From: Polyangium jinanense | GTDB lineage: Bacteria > Myxococcota > Polyangia > Polyangiales > Polyangiaceae | Direction of reading: 5' to 3' | DNA: 64,000 nt | Assembly: GCF_028435365.1 (NCBI RefSeq) | Contig: NZ_JAGTJJ010000009.1 | Coordinates: 167,061-231,060 of the forward strand | Part shown: in pieces, positions 10,456 through 19,059 of the stretch | How the letters are laid out: every line of letters begins with the position of its first letter | Numbering within the stretch: the first letter of the stretch is position 1 | Notes under the pieces: model-generated | Told to the model about the DNA's origin: nothing | What the model saw: the letters and a program-made list of their open reading frames with translations, nothing else | The model's database searches: none | Made by a program: the position numbers and the translations under genes

Positions 10456-12219
10456 ATGGAACGCGGCAAAATCGCTCAGTGGGTGCTCATCGGCATCGCT
10501 GCCATCCTGTTCTGGCAGTTCGGCGGCAACCTGTTCGGCAAAGGAAACGAAGAGGTCCAGCCGAACACGTTCTACGACGCCAACCGGCTGCCGGACGCCC
10601 AGAGGCAGCCCGAGCAGATTTGCACGATCAACGGCGCCCGCTTCGAGGCCGAGCTGTCTTCGCGTGGCGGATCGCTGCGCCACCTTCGGCTCACCGATCA
10701 AGGCAAGTACTCGAAGAACGGCAAGCCGATCGATCTCGTGACGACCTCGCAGGAGTGGCGTCAGCCTCTGCGAACGGACCTGCGTTTGCCTGGGGTCGAG
10801 AAGCAACAGACGCCGTTCGACAACCTCGACTGGAAGCTCGCGGCGCAGGACGGCAAGTCGTGCACGTTCGTCTACGAAGACGCGACCTCGAAGCTCACGA
10901 AGGTCGTGCGCGAGACGGGCAAACCCTTCGAGCTCGAAATGACGCTCGAGGTGAAGAACCTCTCCGCCGAGCCGCTCAAGCACAGGCTCACGGTGGAGCA
11001 GACCTCGTGGCGCACGACCGAGGAGACGAAGGGCAGCCTCGGCCGCATCTCGGAGCACATGACGGACGTCGTCGCGGCGACGCCGGAGAAGGTCGATCGC
11101 CTGCACGCCGACGCGTTCGAGCCGAAGGACTTCAAGGACGCGGAGTTCACGAACGAGTACTGGCGCCGTAGCCCCGGCGCCGCGAAGTGGGTCGCCGTGA
11201 GCAGCGTCTACTTCACGAAGGCCGCGATCCCGCTCGAAGGCCCCGCGCCGCTCGCCGAGACGCAGATCGAAGAGGACTGGAACCGCGAGAAGTTCGACGC
11301 GGCGAGCCGCGAGAAGGACAAGGACACGCACGGGCACGTCTACCGCGCGCGCCTCGCGTATCCCGACGTCGAGCTCGCGCCGCAGGCGACGCAGACGTAC
11401 AAGGTCCTGAGCTTCACGGGCCCGAAGGAGCGCGAGGTGCTCGCCGCGGTCGGTCCCGGCATCACCGAGGTGATCGATCTCGGCACGTTCTCGCCGATCG
11501 CGAAGGTCCTCGTCGGCTACCTGAAGATCCTCCACAAGGCCGTGGGGAGCTGGGGCTTCGCGATCGCGCTGCTCACGATCACCGTGCGCATGCTGCTCTT
11601 CCCGCTCAGCATCTCGCAGATCAAGAGCAGCGCGGCCATGCGCCGGCTCAAGCCGGAGATGGACGACATCAACGCGCGCTACAAGGAAGATCCGGCACAG
11701 CGTGGCCTCGCGCTCCAGGAGCTCTGGCGCAAGCACGGCGTGACGAACCCGGTGCTCGGCTGCATCCCGGTGCTCTTGCAGATGCCCGTGTGGTTCGCGC
11801 TCTACCAGGCCCTGCAGACGGCGGTCGAGCTCTACCACGTGCCCTTCCTGTCGGCCCGGATCATCCCGGATCTCTCGGACAAGGGCGAATACTTCGTCAT
11901 CCCCGCGATCCTCGGCGCGTCGAGCTTCTTCCAGCAGAAGCTCATGCCGCCGCAGGGCGACCCGATGCAGCAGAAGATGATGCAGTACATGCTGCCGGGC
12001 ATCTTCGTGGTGATGATGCTCTACCTGCCCGCAGGCCTCGGCGTGTACATGCTGACCAACACGTGGCTCGGCATCGCCCAGCAGGTCGCGGTCGAGCGCT
12101 ACCTGAGCCGCAAGACGCAGGGTTCCGCCGGCATCGAGGTGCGCGAGAAGAAATCTTCGGGCGACGAAACCAAGTCGGCGCCTGCTCTTGGAAAGGGAAA
12201 GGCACGTGTCCGTGGATAA
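10456..12219 (+). CDS. yidC: Membrane protein insertase YidC
   Basis: A 587-residue YidC/Oxa1-type insertase. It has an N-terminal anchor (IAQWVLIGIAAILFWQF) and a large periplasmic beta domain (about residues 60-350) as in other Gram-negative YidC proteins. The conserved membrane domain contains GSWGFAIALLTITVRMLLFP, the basic loop KPEMDDINARYKEDP, and CIPVLLQMPVWFALYQAL. It inserts and folds inner-membrane proteins alone or with SecYEG. The ATG at 10456 is preceded by GAAGGA 4 bases upstream; a TTG at 10441 is a less likely start. The 3' end overlaps the start of jag. Confidence 0.96.
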   Translation: MERGKIAQWVLIGIAAILFWQFGGNLFGKGNEEVQPNTFYDANRLPDAQRQPEQICTINGARFEAELSSRGGSLRHLRLTDQGKYSKNGKPIDLVTTSQEWRQPLRTDLRLPGVEKQQTPFDNLDWKLAAQDGKSCTFVYEDATSKLTKVVRETGKPFELEMTLEVKNLSAEPLKHRLTVEQTSWRTTEETKGSLGRISEHMTDVVAATPEKVDRLHADAFEPKDFKDAEFTNEYWRRSPGAAKWVAVSSVYFTKAAIPLEGPAPLAETQIEEDWNREKFDAASREKDKDTHGHVYRARLAYPDVELAPQATQTYKVLSFTGPKEREVLAAVGPGITEVIDLGTFSPIAKVLVGYLKILHKAVGSWGFAIALLTITVRMLLFPLSISQIKSSAAMRRLKPEMDDINARYKEDPAQRGLALQELWRKHGVTNPVLGCIPVLLQMPVWFALYQALQTAVELYHVPFLSARIIPDLSDKGEYFVIPAILGASSFFQQKLMPPQGDPMQQKMMQYMLPGIFVVMMLYLPAGLGVYMLTNTWLGIAQQVAVERYLSRKTQGSAGIEVREKKSSGDETKSAPALGKGKARVRG

Positions 12220-12784
12220 TGGAGCTCCCGGGAAGACCAGCGTGAACGCCGAAGGCACCCGGCACGACGACGAGCGCGACGAGCGCGCCGCCGAGGCAGC
12301 AGTCCCGTTCGAGGAGGATGGTCGCGCCGATCAAGCGCTCGACTTCGTCATCGATACGCTCGCCGCGATGGGCATGGACTGCACCGTGGACCTGCTCGAG
12401 AACGAGCCGGAAGATCCGCCCGAGGAGATCCGGCTGGAGATCGAGGGCAGGGACGCCGGCCGCATCATCGGCAAGAAGGGCCAGACGCTCGCCGCGCTGC
12501 AGTTCCTCGCCAACCGCGTGATCAACCGGCCCGGCAAGCAGCGCCGCCACGTGATCATCGACGCCGAGGGCTACCGCGCGCGTCGCGAGGAGACGCTCAC
12601 CTCGATGGCCCGACGCCTCGGCAAGCAGGCCGTCGAGGAGGGAAAGATCATCACGTTCGAACCGATGAACCCGCAGGATCGCCGCGTCGTGCACCTCGCG
12701 CTCGCGAAGTTCCCCGGTGTCGTCACGAAGAGCGACGGCGAAGGCGACGCGCGTCGCGTGCAGATCATCCCCGTTCGTCGCTAG
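12206..12784 (+). CDS. jag: KH/R3H RNA-binding protein Jag (KhpB)
   Basis: About 192 residues. An acidic N-terminal segment leads to a KH domain with the GXXG loop in GRIIGKKGQTLAALQFLANR. An R3H domain follows with the ARRLGKQAVEEGK...NPQDRRVVHLAL pattern. Jag/KhpB proteins bind RNA and influence cell envelope and division genes. The GTG at 12206 has an AAAGG site 4 bases upstream and overlaps the yidC end by 14 bases; a TTG at 12188 is an alternative. In many bacteria mnmE follows jag; here the next gene is rplS, after a 183-base gap with its own promoter. Confidence 0.93.
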   Translation: MSVDNGAPGKTSVNAEGTRHDDERDERAAEAAVPFEEDGRADQALDFVIDTLAAMGMDCTVDLLENEPEDPPEEIRLEIEGRDAGRIIGKKGQTLAALQFLANRVINRPGKQRRHVIIDAEGYRARREETLTSMARRLGKQAVEEGKIITFEPMNPQDRRVVHLALAKFPGVVTKSDGEGDARRVQIIPVRR

Positions 12785-12859
12785 GTGCCACGAACGGATC
12801 GCGCGGGGTGGTGAGTTCGTCGCCCCGCGATCCACCGCATCCACACGCTCCATGATCGG

Positions 12860-12888
12860 TTGACAGCGTGGGGACGGTATGCATAATG
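12860..12888 (+). promoter_or_regulatory. Sigma-70-type promoter upstream of rplS
   Basis: A perfect -35 hexamer TTGACA (12860-12865) is followed, after exactly 17 bases, by CATAAT (12883-12888), a five-of-six match to the -10 consensus. Transcription would start near 12895, giving a leader of roughly 70 bases before the rplS ATG at 12968. In such GC-rich DNA this close a match is unlikely by chance. The promoter separates rplS from the rpmH-to-jag operon. Confidence 0.75.
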
Positions 12889-12967
12889 CCGCTCCCTCGT
12901 CGTCTCCGGCAGGCGTGGAGCCGTTTGCCCCAACAGCCGGGACCATCCCCAGTCGAAGGACCGCGAC

Positions 12968-13324
12968 ATGCTCACCTCGAACGTACTTGCGAAGATCGAA
13001 ACCCCGCAGCTCCGCGAGGGGCTCCCGGAGTTCCGGGTCGGCGACACCGTCCGGGTCCACTACCGCATCGTCGAGGGCGAGAAGGAGCGTATCCAGGTCT
13101 TCCAGGGCGTCGTTCTGAAGCAGCGTCGGGCCGGTGCGCGCAGCACCTTCACGGTCCGCAAGGTGAGCTTCAACGTGGGCGTGGAGCGTATTTTCCCGAC
13201 GCACAGCCCCCGCATCGACAAGATCGAGGTGGTCTCGCGCGGCGTCGTTCGTCGCTCGCGCCTGTTCTACCTCCGCTCGCTGGCCGGCAAGGCCGCCCGC
13301 GTGCGCGACGCCAAGGACGGCTGA
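12968..13324 (+). CDS. rplS: 50S ribosomal protein L19
   Basis: A 118-residue protein of normal L19 length. Family blocks are [60 protein letters not shown] and [19 protein letters not shown]19 sits at the 30S-50S interface. In many bacteria the gene follows rpsP-rimM-trmD, but here it stands alone behind jag, with its own promoter at 12860 and a terminator downstream, so it appears to be monocistronic. Confidence 0.98.
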   Translation: MLTSNVLAKIETPQLREGLPEFRVGDTVRVHYRIVEGEKERIQVFQGVVLKQRRAGARSTFTVRKVSFNVGVERIFPTHSPRIDKIEVVSRGVVRRSRLFYLRSLAGKAARVRDAKDG

Positions 13325-13330
13325 GCCGGA

Positions 13331-13424
13331 AGGCCCCACCTCGGGGCCTCCCGTCTCCGCTCTCTCCCGCTCTCTCATCACGAAGGGTGTCCCAGGGCCA
13401 ATCCGGCCCAGGACACCCTTTCGT
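13331..13424 (+). terminator. Tandem terminator-like hairpins after rplS
   Basis: Two hairpins follow the rplS stop. The first has arms AGGCCCC (13331-13337) and GGGGCCT (13343-13349). The second, stronger one has perfect 10-base arms AAGGGTGTCC (13383-13392) and GGACACCCTT (13411-13420) with an inner GGGCC/GGCCC stem, then TTCGTATTT. It fits a Rho-independent terminator with an imperfect U-tract, and its symmetry could also work on the other strand. Confidence 0.7.
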
Positions 13425-13684
13425 ATTTCAACCGCTCACAGCCCCGGCTGCGCGTCTCGCCGCGCCGGGCGCCGCTTCCTTTTGCGCATCGACGGCGGCC
13501 TTCGTCGCGCCGGGGATCCTTCACGCGGCCCCTGGGATGTGCTGCGCTGCGTCGTGCTTCGACGTGCCTCGTCCACCCCCCGCCGAGGGAAAGAGTACTT
13601 CTTCTTGATCCTCGGTCCGGCCCCCACGGTATGCTGCCGCCGAGGCGGACGAGGTCTTTGGTCCGTCAACACGAGAAGGACACT

Positions 13685-14965
13685 ATGAACTGCCCGCGTT
13701 GCGGCGCGTCTGCCACACCCGCCGACAAGTTCTGCGCGATCTGTGCCTCTCCGCTCGGGCCCTCGGCGCCCGGCGCCTTTGGTCCTCCTCCGCCCCCTCC
13801 TGCATTCGGGCAAGCGCCGGGCTTCGGGCCTCCGCCGGCCCCGCCGCCGGGCTTCGGGCCGCCTCCCGAGCAGCCGGGCTTCGGACCGCCCCCGCCGGCT
13901 CCCCCCGGCTTCGGCGGCTTCGGCCCGCCCCCCGCGCCCACGGCGAGCCCTAGCGCGTTCGGGCCTCCGCCGCCCCCCGCGTTCGGCGCGCCGCCTGCTG
14001 CGCCCGGTGGCTTCGGTCCGCCTCCGCCGCCCCCCGCGTTCGGGCCTCCGCCGGCGGGTCCTTCCGGCTTTGGTCCGCCGCCCGCGCCGCCTGGATTCGG
14101 ACCGCCGCCTGAGTCGCCGGCCGGGTTTGGCCCGCCGCCCGCGCCGCCTGGATTCGGCCCGCCGCCCGAGTCGCCGGCCGGGTTTGGCCCGCCGCCCGCG
14201 CCGCCTGGATTCGGCCCGCTGCCCGAGTCGCCGGCCGGGTTTGGCCCGCCGCCCGCGCCGCCTGGATTCGGTCCCCCGCCGGCGCCCCCGGGCTTTGGTC
14301 CGCCTCCCGAGCCGCCGCCGGCGCTCCCGGGTTTTGGCCCGCCCCCGGCCCCGGTCGGCTTCGGTCCGCCGCCCGCGCCGCCTGGATATGGGCCGCCGCC
14401 TGCACCGGCCAGCTTTGGTCCGCCGCCCGCGCCGCCCGGCTACGGGCCGCCGCCGGACCCCGCGCCCGGTGGTTATCCGCCGCCTCCGGGACCTCGGGCG
14501 TTCGCCCCGCCGCCGATGGCGGACAAACCCGAGGAGCTTCCCCGACCGCCGGGGCGCGGGAACTCCGCGACGGGGGTCCCGCAAAATCCTCCGCCGATGC
14601 CCGGTCGGCAAGTAAGCGCGCCGAGCCTGGAGGTGCGCCGCGCGCTCGCAGGCTTCCTGGTGAGCTACCAGGAGGATCCGCTCGGCAAGTTCTGGCCGCT
14701 CTGGCAAGGCAAGAACTCGGTCGGCCGCGCGGACACGGGTCAGAAGGTTGACGTGGAGATCGCGCACGGCACGACGTCCACGCATCACGCGACGATCGAC
14801 TGCGAAGGTGGGAGGTTCATCCTGAGTGATCTCGGCTCGACGAACGGCACCTTCCACAACGAGGAAGCCATCGGCTTCAAGGGCAGGCGCGAACTGCGTG
14901 ACGGCGACAAGATCCGCTTCGGCGGCTTCAGCGTCATCACCATCATCGTGACCGCTCGGACCTAG
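13685..14965 (+). CDS. Zinc ribbon - proline-rich - FHA domain protein
   Basis: A 426-residue protein in three parts. The N-terminus is a zinc ribbon (Cys3, Cys6, Cys17, Cys20). Residues about 28-290 are a Pro/Gly-rich linker of FGPPPAPPG-type units, including three near-identical 57-base DNA repeats. The C-terminal 90 residues are an FHA domain with the NSVGRADTG, STHHATIDCEGG and SDLGSTNGTFHN motifs that form the phosphothreonine pocket. FHA domains bind phosphothreonine peptides produced by Ser/Thr kinases. It opens a run of four same-strand genes, three with FHA domains and one a PP2C phosphatase. The start at 13685 follows GAAGGA and begins directly at the zinc ribbon. Confidence 0.85.
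   Translation: MNCPRCGASATPADKFCAICASPLGPSAPGAFGPPPPPPAFGQAPGFGPPPAPPPGFGPPPEQPGFGPPPPAPPGFGGFGPPPAPTASPSAFGPPPPPAFGAPPAAPGGFGPPPPPPAFGPPPAGPSGFGPPPAPPGFGPPPESPAGFGPPPAPPGFGPPPESPAGFGPPPAPPGFGPLPESPAGFGPPPAPPGFGPPPAPPGFGPPPEPPPALPGFGPPPAPVGFGPPPAPPGYGPPPAPASFGPPPAPPGYGPPPDPAPGGYPPPPGPRAFAPPPMADKPEELPRPPGRGNSATGVPQNPPPMPGRQVSAPSLEVRRALAGFLVSYQEDPLGKFWPLWQGKNSVGRADTGQKVDVEIAHGTTSTHHATIDCEGGRFILSDLGSTNGTFHNEEAIGFKGRRELRDGDKIRFGGFSVITIIVTART
14072..14280 (+). repeat. 57-bp tandem repeat inside the proline-rich linker
   Basis: Three copies of a 57-base unit lie at 14072-14128, 14129-14185 and 14186-14242, followed by a partial fourth copy. Each unit encodes 19 residues (GPPPAPPGFGPPPESPAGF). The copies differ by only a few bases, so the array is recent and likely to vary in copy number. 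Because 57 is a multiple of 3, changes in copy number would keep the reading frame. Confidence 0.9.
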
Positions 14966-15221
14966 GGGTCGCGCGGAGAAGCCCCGTGCGGAACGCCCTT
15001 TTCACCCTACCCAGCTCCTCGACGAGATGACGCCCCCGCGTGCTCGCGTCGCCCGAGGCAGCCGTCCCCCGCGCTCTCCGCGCAGGGTGGACGCGCTTCG
15101 CTGCCTCGACGCACGAGAGTACGCGGCGGCCACGCTCGCGGACCGTACGCGTGCGCGGAGGTGTCTGTCACCCCGCGCCTGCGCCGGCTCGCCGAGGACC
15201 CCCAATGTTGGAGGCTCAAGC

Positions 15222-17414
15222 ATGAACCCGTTGCCCCACGGAGCCGCCCGCGCAGTCGCTCGATCTGCGCGAAACAAGGCTCCCCTGTTCGCGCTCCCCG
15301 CGCTCGCGGCGCTCGCAGCGATCCTCTTCGCCGCCGCGCCCTCCTACGCCGCTCCGGAGGCGAGGATCCTCCGCATCGATCCGCGCACGAGCACGGTCGA
15401 CGGCTCGCCCGTGCTCACGACCGTGATCGACCTCGTCCAGAACAAGCGTTTGTCGGACGCGACGCGGCCCTGCGCGGCGCTGAACGGCGACGCGTTCAAC
15501 GACTGCGTGTCGAACGCGATCGAGCAGCCGAACGCGCTCTACTCGTCGTTCGACTTCCCCGAGAAGAACGCAGTGCTCAGCGTCGTCGTCGACGGCTCCG
15601 ACACCGCGGCGCGGTTCGAGTCGAAGGCGCGCTGGGGCGAGAGCACGAGCCAGCCCGGCGTGGGCACCGCGTGGCTCATCCTCATCGACGCCGCGTCCTC
15701 GATGGGCACGCGCTTCGACGAGGCGAAGTCCGTCGCGACCGCGTTCGTCAACGCGATGGGCCCGAACGACATCGTCGACGTGATGTTCTTCAACGACAAG
15801 AGCGTCGTCGAAGACTCGAAGTGGGTGAACAACAAGCAGACGGCGCTCCAGACGATCGCGAGCGTCAAGAACACGTTCCCCACGCAGGGCCGCACGCGCC
15901 CGCTCTTCAACATCATCAAGACCGCGGCCACCGACGGCTTCCGGGAGCTCGGCAACGTCGGCACGAACGTCGTCGTGCCCATGCACCAGGCGATGGTGGT
16001 GCTCTCGAACGGCGCGGCCGGCGCCGATCCGAGCTCGACGGCGGCGGCCTCGAACCTGCTCAAGGACTACCTCACGAAGGGCCGCTTCCCGGAGAACAAC
16101 GAGGTCCTCCCGAAGACGCCCGTGCCGGTCATCTCGATCTGGTTCCCGAGCAAGCTCGTCGAGGAGTTCACCGCGAACTCGCGCGAGTTCATGGAAGGTC
16201 TCGCGAACACCGAGATCGGCGGCTTCTACAGCATCGTGCGCGACAAGCAGGAAGCGCGCGCGGTGAACATCGTCAACGCCGTCCGCTCGCGCTTCAACAA
16301 GATGCACATCGTCAAGTGGCGCGTCTCGTGTGTCGCGCTGAGCTTGACGCAGACCATCCGCCTCGCGTTCCTCAACACCGATCCGCTGATCGCCGGCGAC
16401 GCGACGTTCCAGAACGTGCCCGTCGGCATCGATCCCTCGCAGTGGCCGCTCGACATCGATCGTGAGGCCACCGAGCGCGCCGCGGCGAAGGATCCCGTGT
16501 ATCCGGGCGGGACCGTGAAGGTCTTCGGCAACTTCTGCTGGGGCGGCAACACGCAGCGGGCCGAGCTCTACATGGTTCCCAAGAACCAGCCCGCGCCCGC
16601 CTCGCTCCAGGGCGGCAGCATCGAGGACGCGAAGAAGGCTCAGCGCACGCTCATCGAGCAAGGCATGCGCGGCAAGGCCACGACGGCCGGCGAGAGCATG
16701 GTCGAGTTCGAACTGCCGAACACCGACAAGTTCCTCGCGGGCAAGGGCGAGCAGATGACCGCGCGCCTCATCGTCTACGACAACCAGGCCAAGCGCACGA
16801 GCGCCATCACCGCCGACAAGATCATCACGGTGAAGGCGAAAGAAGCGCCGCTGCCCTACCTGCTCATCGGCGGCATCACCTTCGGCGGCGTGGTCCTCGT
16901 CCTGCTCGTCGTCTCGATCTTCCGCAGCGGCGGCAACAAGCGACGCACCGGCGCCGCGCCCGCGACGGCCCCGCGCCCCGCGGGTGGCCCGCCCGGCCCG
17001 ATGGGCGGCGGTTACGCGCCCGCTGTGCCCATGGGCGGCGGCGTGCCCGGCATGGGCGGCCCCGACTTCGGCGGCGGTTACGGTCCTCCTCCGATGGGCG
17101 GCAGCCCCGTCGGTGGATCCGCGAACCGCGCGGTGCTCTCCGGCTCGCTCGGCATCTTCACGTTCAACCAGGGCACGGAGATGCGCGTCGGCCGCGACGC
17201 CGCGACGTGTCAGATCGTGGTGAACGAGCCGCGCGTCTCCGGCAGCCACGCCGTCATCAAGTTCGAGAACGGCCAGCTCTTCGTGCGTGACGAGAACTCG
17301 AACAACGGCACGAGCATCAACGGCAACCGCATCCCGCCGCTCGTGTGGACGCCTGTCCCGCCCGGCTCGATGCTTCGCTTCGGCCCCATCGAGTTCAACG
17401 TCCGTTTCGAGTAG
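15222..17414 (+). CDS. Membrane-anchored VWA-FHA protein
   Basis: A 730-residue protein. A signal peptide/anchor (PLFALPALAALAAILFAAAP) leads to an extracytoplasmic von Willebrand A domain with AWLILIDAASSMGTRFDEAK; its MIDAS motif reads DAASS, a variant of DxSxS. A transmembrane helix (LLIGGITFGGVVLVLLVVSI, about 545-570) is followed by a Gly/Pro/Met-rich linker and a cytoplasmic C-terminal FHA domain (MRVGRDAATC, VSGSHAVIKF, DENSNNGTSING). It thus appears to join a periplasmic protein-binding module to cytoplasmic phosphothreonine recognition. GGAGG lies 7 bases before the ATG. The PP2C phosphatase gene follows after 51 bases. Confidence 0.85.
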   Translation: MNPLPHGAARAVARSARNKAPLFALPALAALAAILFAAAPSYAAPEARILRIDPRTSTVDGSPVLTTVIDLVQNKRLSDATRPCAALNGDAFNDCVSNAIEQPNALYSSFDFPEKNAVLSVVVDGSDTAARFESKARWGESTSQPGVGTAWLILIDAASSMGTRFDEAKSVATAFVNAMGPNDIVDVMFFNDKSVVEDSKWVNNKQTALQTIASVKNTFPTQGRTRPLFNIIKTAATDGFRELGNVGTNVVVPMHQAMVVLSNGAAGADPSSTAAASNLLKDYLTKGRFPENNEVLPKTPVPVISIWFPSKLVEEFTANSREFMEGLANTEIGGFYSIVRDKQEARAVNIVNAVRSRFNKMHIVKWRVSCVALSLTQTIRLAFLNTDPLIAGDATFQNVPVGIDPSQWPLDIDREATERAAAKDPVYPGGTVKVFGNFCWGGNTQRAELYMVPKNQPAPASLQGGSIEDAKKAQRTLIEQGMRGKATTAGESMVEFELPNTDKFLAGKGEQMTARLIVYDNQAKRTSAITADKIITVKAKEAPLPYLLIGGITFGGVVLVLLVVSIFRSGGNKRRTGAAPATAPRPAGGPPGPMGGGYAPAVPMGGGVPGMGGPDFGGGYGPPPMGGSPVGGSANRAVLSGSLGIFTFNQGTEMRVGRDAATCQIVVNEPRVSGSHAVIKFENGQLFVRDENSNNGTSINGNRIPPLVWTPVPPGSMLRFGPIEFNVRFE

Positions 17415-17465
17415 TCTACGCTCGAACGATCGTCATCCCGGCCCTCACCCCCCGGCCCTTCCGCG

Positions 17466-18839
17466 ATGAGCCAACCTCAGGCCCTCGGCACCCGCGTCCG
17501 GATCGAGTTCGCCCAGGCCAGCGATCCTGGCCGCGATCCGAACAAGCAGGTCAACGAGGACTCGTGCGGATACGCCGAGACGCGCTTCGGCCATCTCGTC
17601 GTCCTCTGCGACGGCATGGGCGGGCACTACGGGGGCCGGGAGGCGAGCCGCACCGCGATCGCCACGATCTTCGAGGTCATCGACCAGGCCCCGGCCGGCG
17701 CAACCGCCGCGACGGCGCTCAAGGCCGCGATCGAGGAGGCCGGGCGTCGCGTCTACCAGCTCGGCGGGCCGCCCGAAAACCGCGGGCGGCCCGGCTCGAC
17801 GGTCGTGGCCATGCTGATCGGTGATCGCGGGCTCGACGTCGCGCACGTCGGCGACAGCCGCGCCTACTGCATCCGCGCGGGCCAGATCTACCCGCTCACG
17901 CGCGACCACTCGATGGTGCAGGGCATGATCGACGCCGGCATGCTCACCGAGGCCGAGGCCATCGGGCATCCCGACGCGAACAAGATCACGCGCGCGCTCG
18001 GCATGCGCCCCGAGGTCGAGGTCGAGGTTCGGCCCGAGCCGATGGAGATGTTCCCGGGCGACATCTTCCTCCAGTCGAGTGATGGCCTCACCGACCTCGT
18101 GCTCGGCGTCGACATCCTCGGCTCCGTGCGCCAGGCCCTCGCATCGGGCGCGCTCCCGCACGCTTGCAACCAGCTCGTCAACCTCGCGAACGATCGCGGC
18201 GGCCACGACAACATCACCGTGCAGATGGTGCGCATCGTGGAGCTCGCGCCGCGCGCGTCGCACACGATCCCGCAAGCGCCCGCGCCCGCGATCGCGTCGG
18301 ATCCCGCGGGCCCGCGGCCTGCGCCTCCACAGGAGACGCGACCGATGACGGCGGTCGACACGGCGGCCGCCGCCGCGGGGACGAAGCTCGCCCTGCCCCC
18401 GCCCGTGCCGGTCCCCACGTTGCTCTCGCCGAACACGTCCTCCGCGGCCCCGACGGCGCCCGAGCAGGGCGGCTTGCCCTTGCCGCCGCCTTCGCCTTCG
18501 TCGCCGGGCTTCGCGCCGGTGCAGCCGACGGCCATCGATCGCCCCGTTGCGCCCTCGCCCACGATGCCCGAGCAGCCGCGCCTCGCGCCGTATGCGGCCC
18601 AGCTCCCCTTGCCGCCGCCCTCGGCGCGTTATGCGCCTGCGCAGGCCACCCAGGTCACGGGCCAGGGTCCTTCTCCCACGCATCCTCCGGACGTCCCGAA
18701 AGCCGTCCCCTCCGCGCCCTTGTCCGCGCCGGCTGGGGCGCGTCCTTCCCAGGCGGGCATCGTGTACGTGATCATCGGCATGTCGGCCGTGATCGCCGTG
18801 CTCTTGCTCCTGCTCATCTGGGCTCTTTTCCTGCGCTAG
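17466..18839 (+). CDS. PP2C-family protein serine/threonine phosphatase, membrane-anchored
   Basis: A 457-residue protein. The PP2C domain (about 10-260) has the metal-binding motifs VNEDSCGY, VVLCDGMGGHYGG, VAHVGDSRAY and GGHDNITVQMV, all intact, so catalysis is expected. A Pro/Ala-rich linker of about 160 residues follows. The protein ends with a transmembrane helix (VIIGMSAVIAVLLLLLIWAL), placing the catalytic domain in the cytoplasm. It should dephosphorylate Ser/Thr residues, plausibly the phosphothreonine ligands of the FHA proteins next to it. No Ser/Thr kinase gene is present in the window, so the matching kinase must be encoded elsewhere. Confidence 0.92.
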   Translation: MSQPQALGTRVRIEFAQASDPGRDPNKQVNEDSCGYAETRFGHLVVLCDGMGGHYGGREASRTAIATIFEVIDQAPAGATAATALKAAIEEAGRRVYQLGGPPENRGRPGSTVVAMLIGDRGLDVAHVGDSRAYCIRAGQIYPLTRDHSMVQGMIDAGMLTEAEAIGHPDANKITRALGMRPEVEVEVRPEPMEMFPGDIFLQSSDGLTDLVLGVDILGSVRQALASGALPHACNQLVNLANDRGGHDNITVQMVRIVELAPRASHTIPQAPAPAIASDPAGPRPAPPQETRPMTAVDTAAAAAGTKLALPPPVPVPTLLSPNTSSAAPTAPEQGGLPLPPPSPSSPGFAPVQPTAIDRPVAPSPTMPEQPRLAPYAAQLPLPPPSARYAPAQATQVTGQGPSPTHPPDVPKAVPSAPLSAPAGARPSQAGIVYVIIGMSAVIAVLLLLLIWALFLR

Positions 18840-18972
18840 AGCACCGACCTGTTCGGTGCTCTGGAGAGATCGCTTTGCGATCTCTCTCGGGGGGTGAATT
18901 GGCCGGGCTCTGCCTGGCCAAGAGGGGGACGCGAGGCGTCCCCCTCGGGACCAACTCCGCTGGCGAACGCCA
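18838..18972. repeat. Array of five consecutive DNA hairpins
   Basis: Five inverted repeats follow one another between the phosphatase and FHA-ABC genes. They are 18838-18862 (10-base arms, loop CCTGT), 18864-18886 (10-base arms, loop TTT), 18899-18921 (10-base arms with one G-T pair, loop TCT), 18922-18946 (11-base arms GAGGGGGACGC, loop GAG) and 18961-18972 (5-base arms, loop AA). The first hairpin begins inside the phosphatase stop codon. The unrelated arm sequences, short loops and tight packing argue for selected secondary structure rather than a single terminator. None is followed by a T-run. Confidence 0.8.
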
Positions 18973-19059
18973 CCCCGGCGCGCCTATCCTGCTCGCGTCA
19001 CGCGAGGCGCGGCCGTCCCCGTTGCTCTCCGCGGACGTTCGTGGTGAAAGGTAGCCCGC

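Noticed and set aside
13436..14857. Minus-strand Arg-rich open frame opposite the proline-rich FHA gene
   Set aside because: It is the antisense of the 57-base repeat and Pro-rich linker, which naturally gives Arg/Gly runs. The FHA protein with zinc ribbon is the coding strand.
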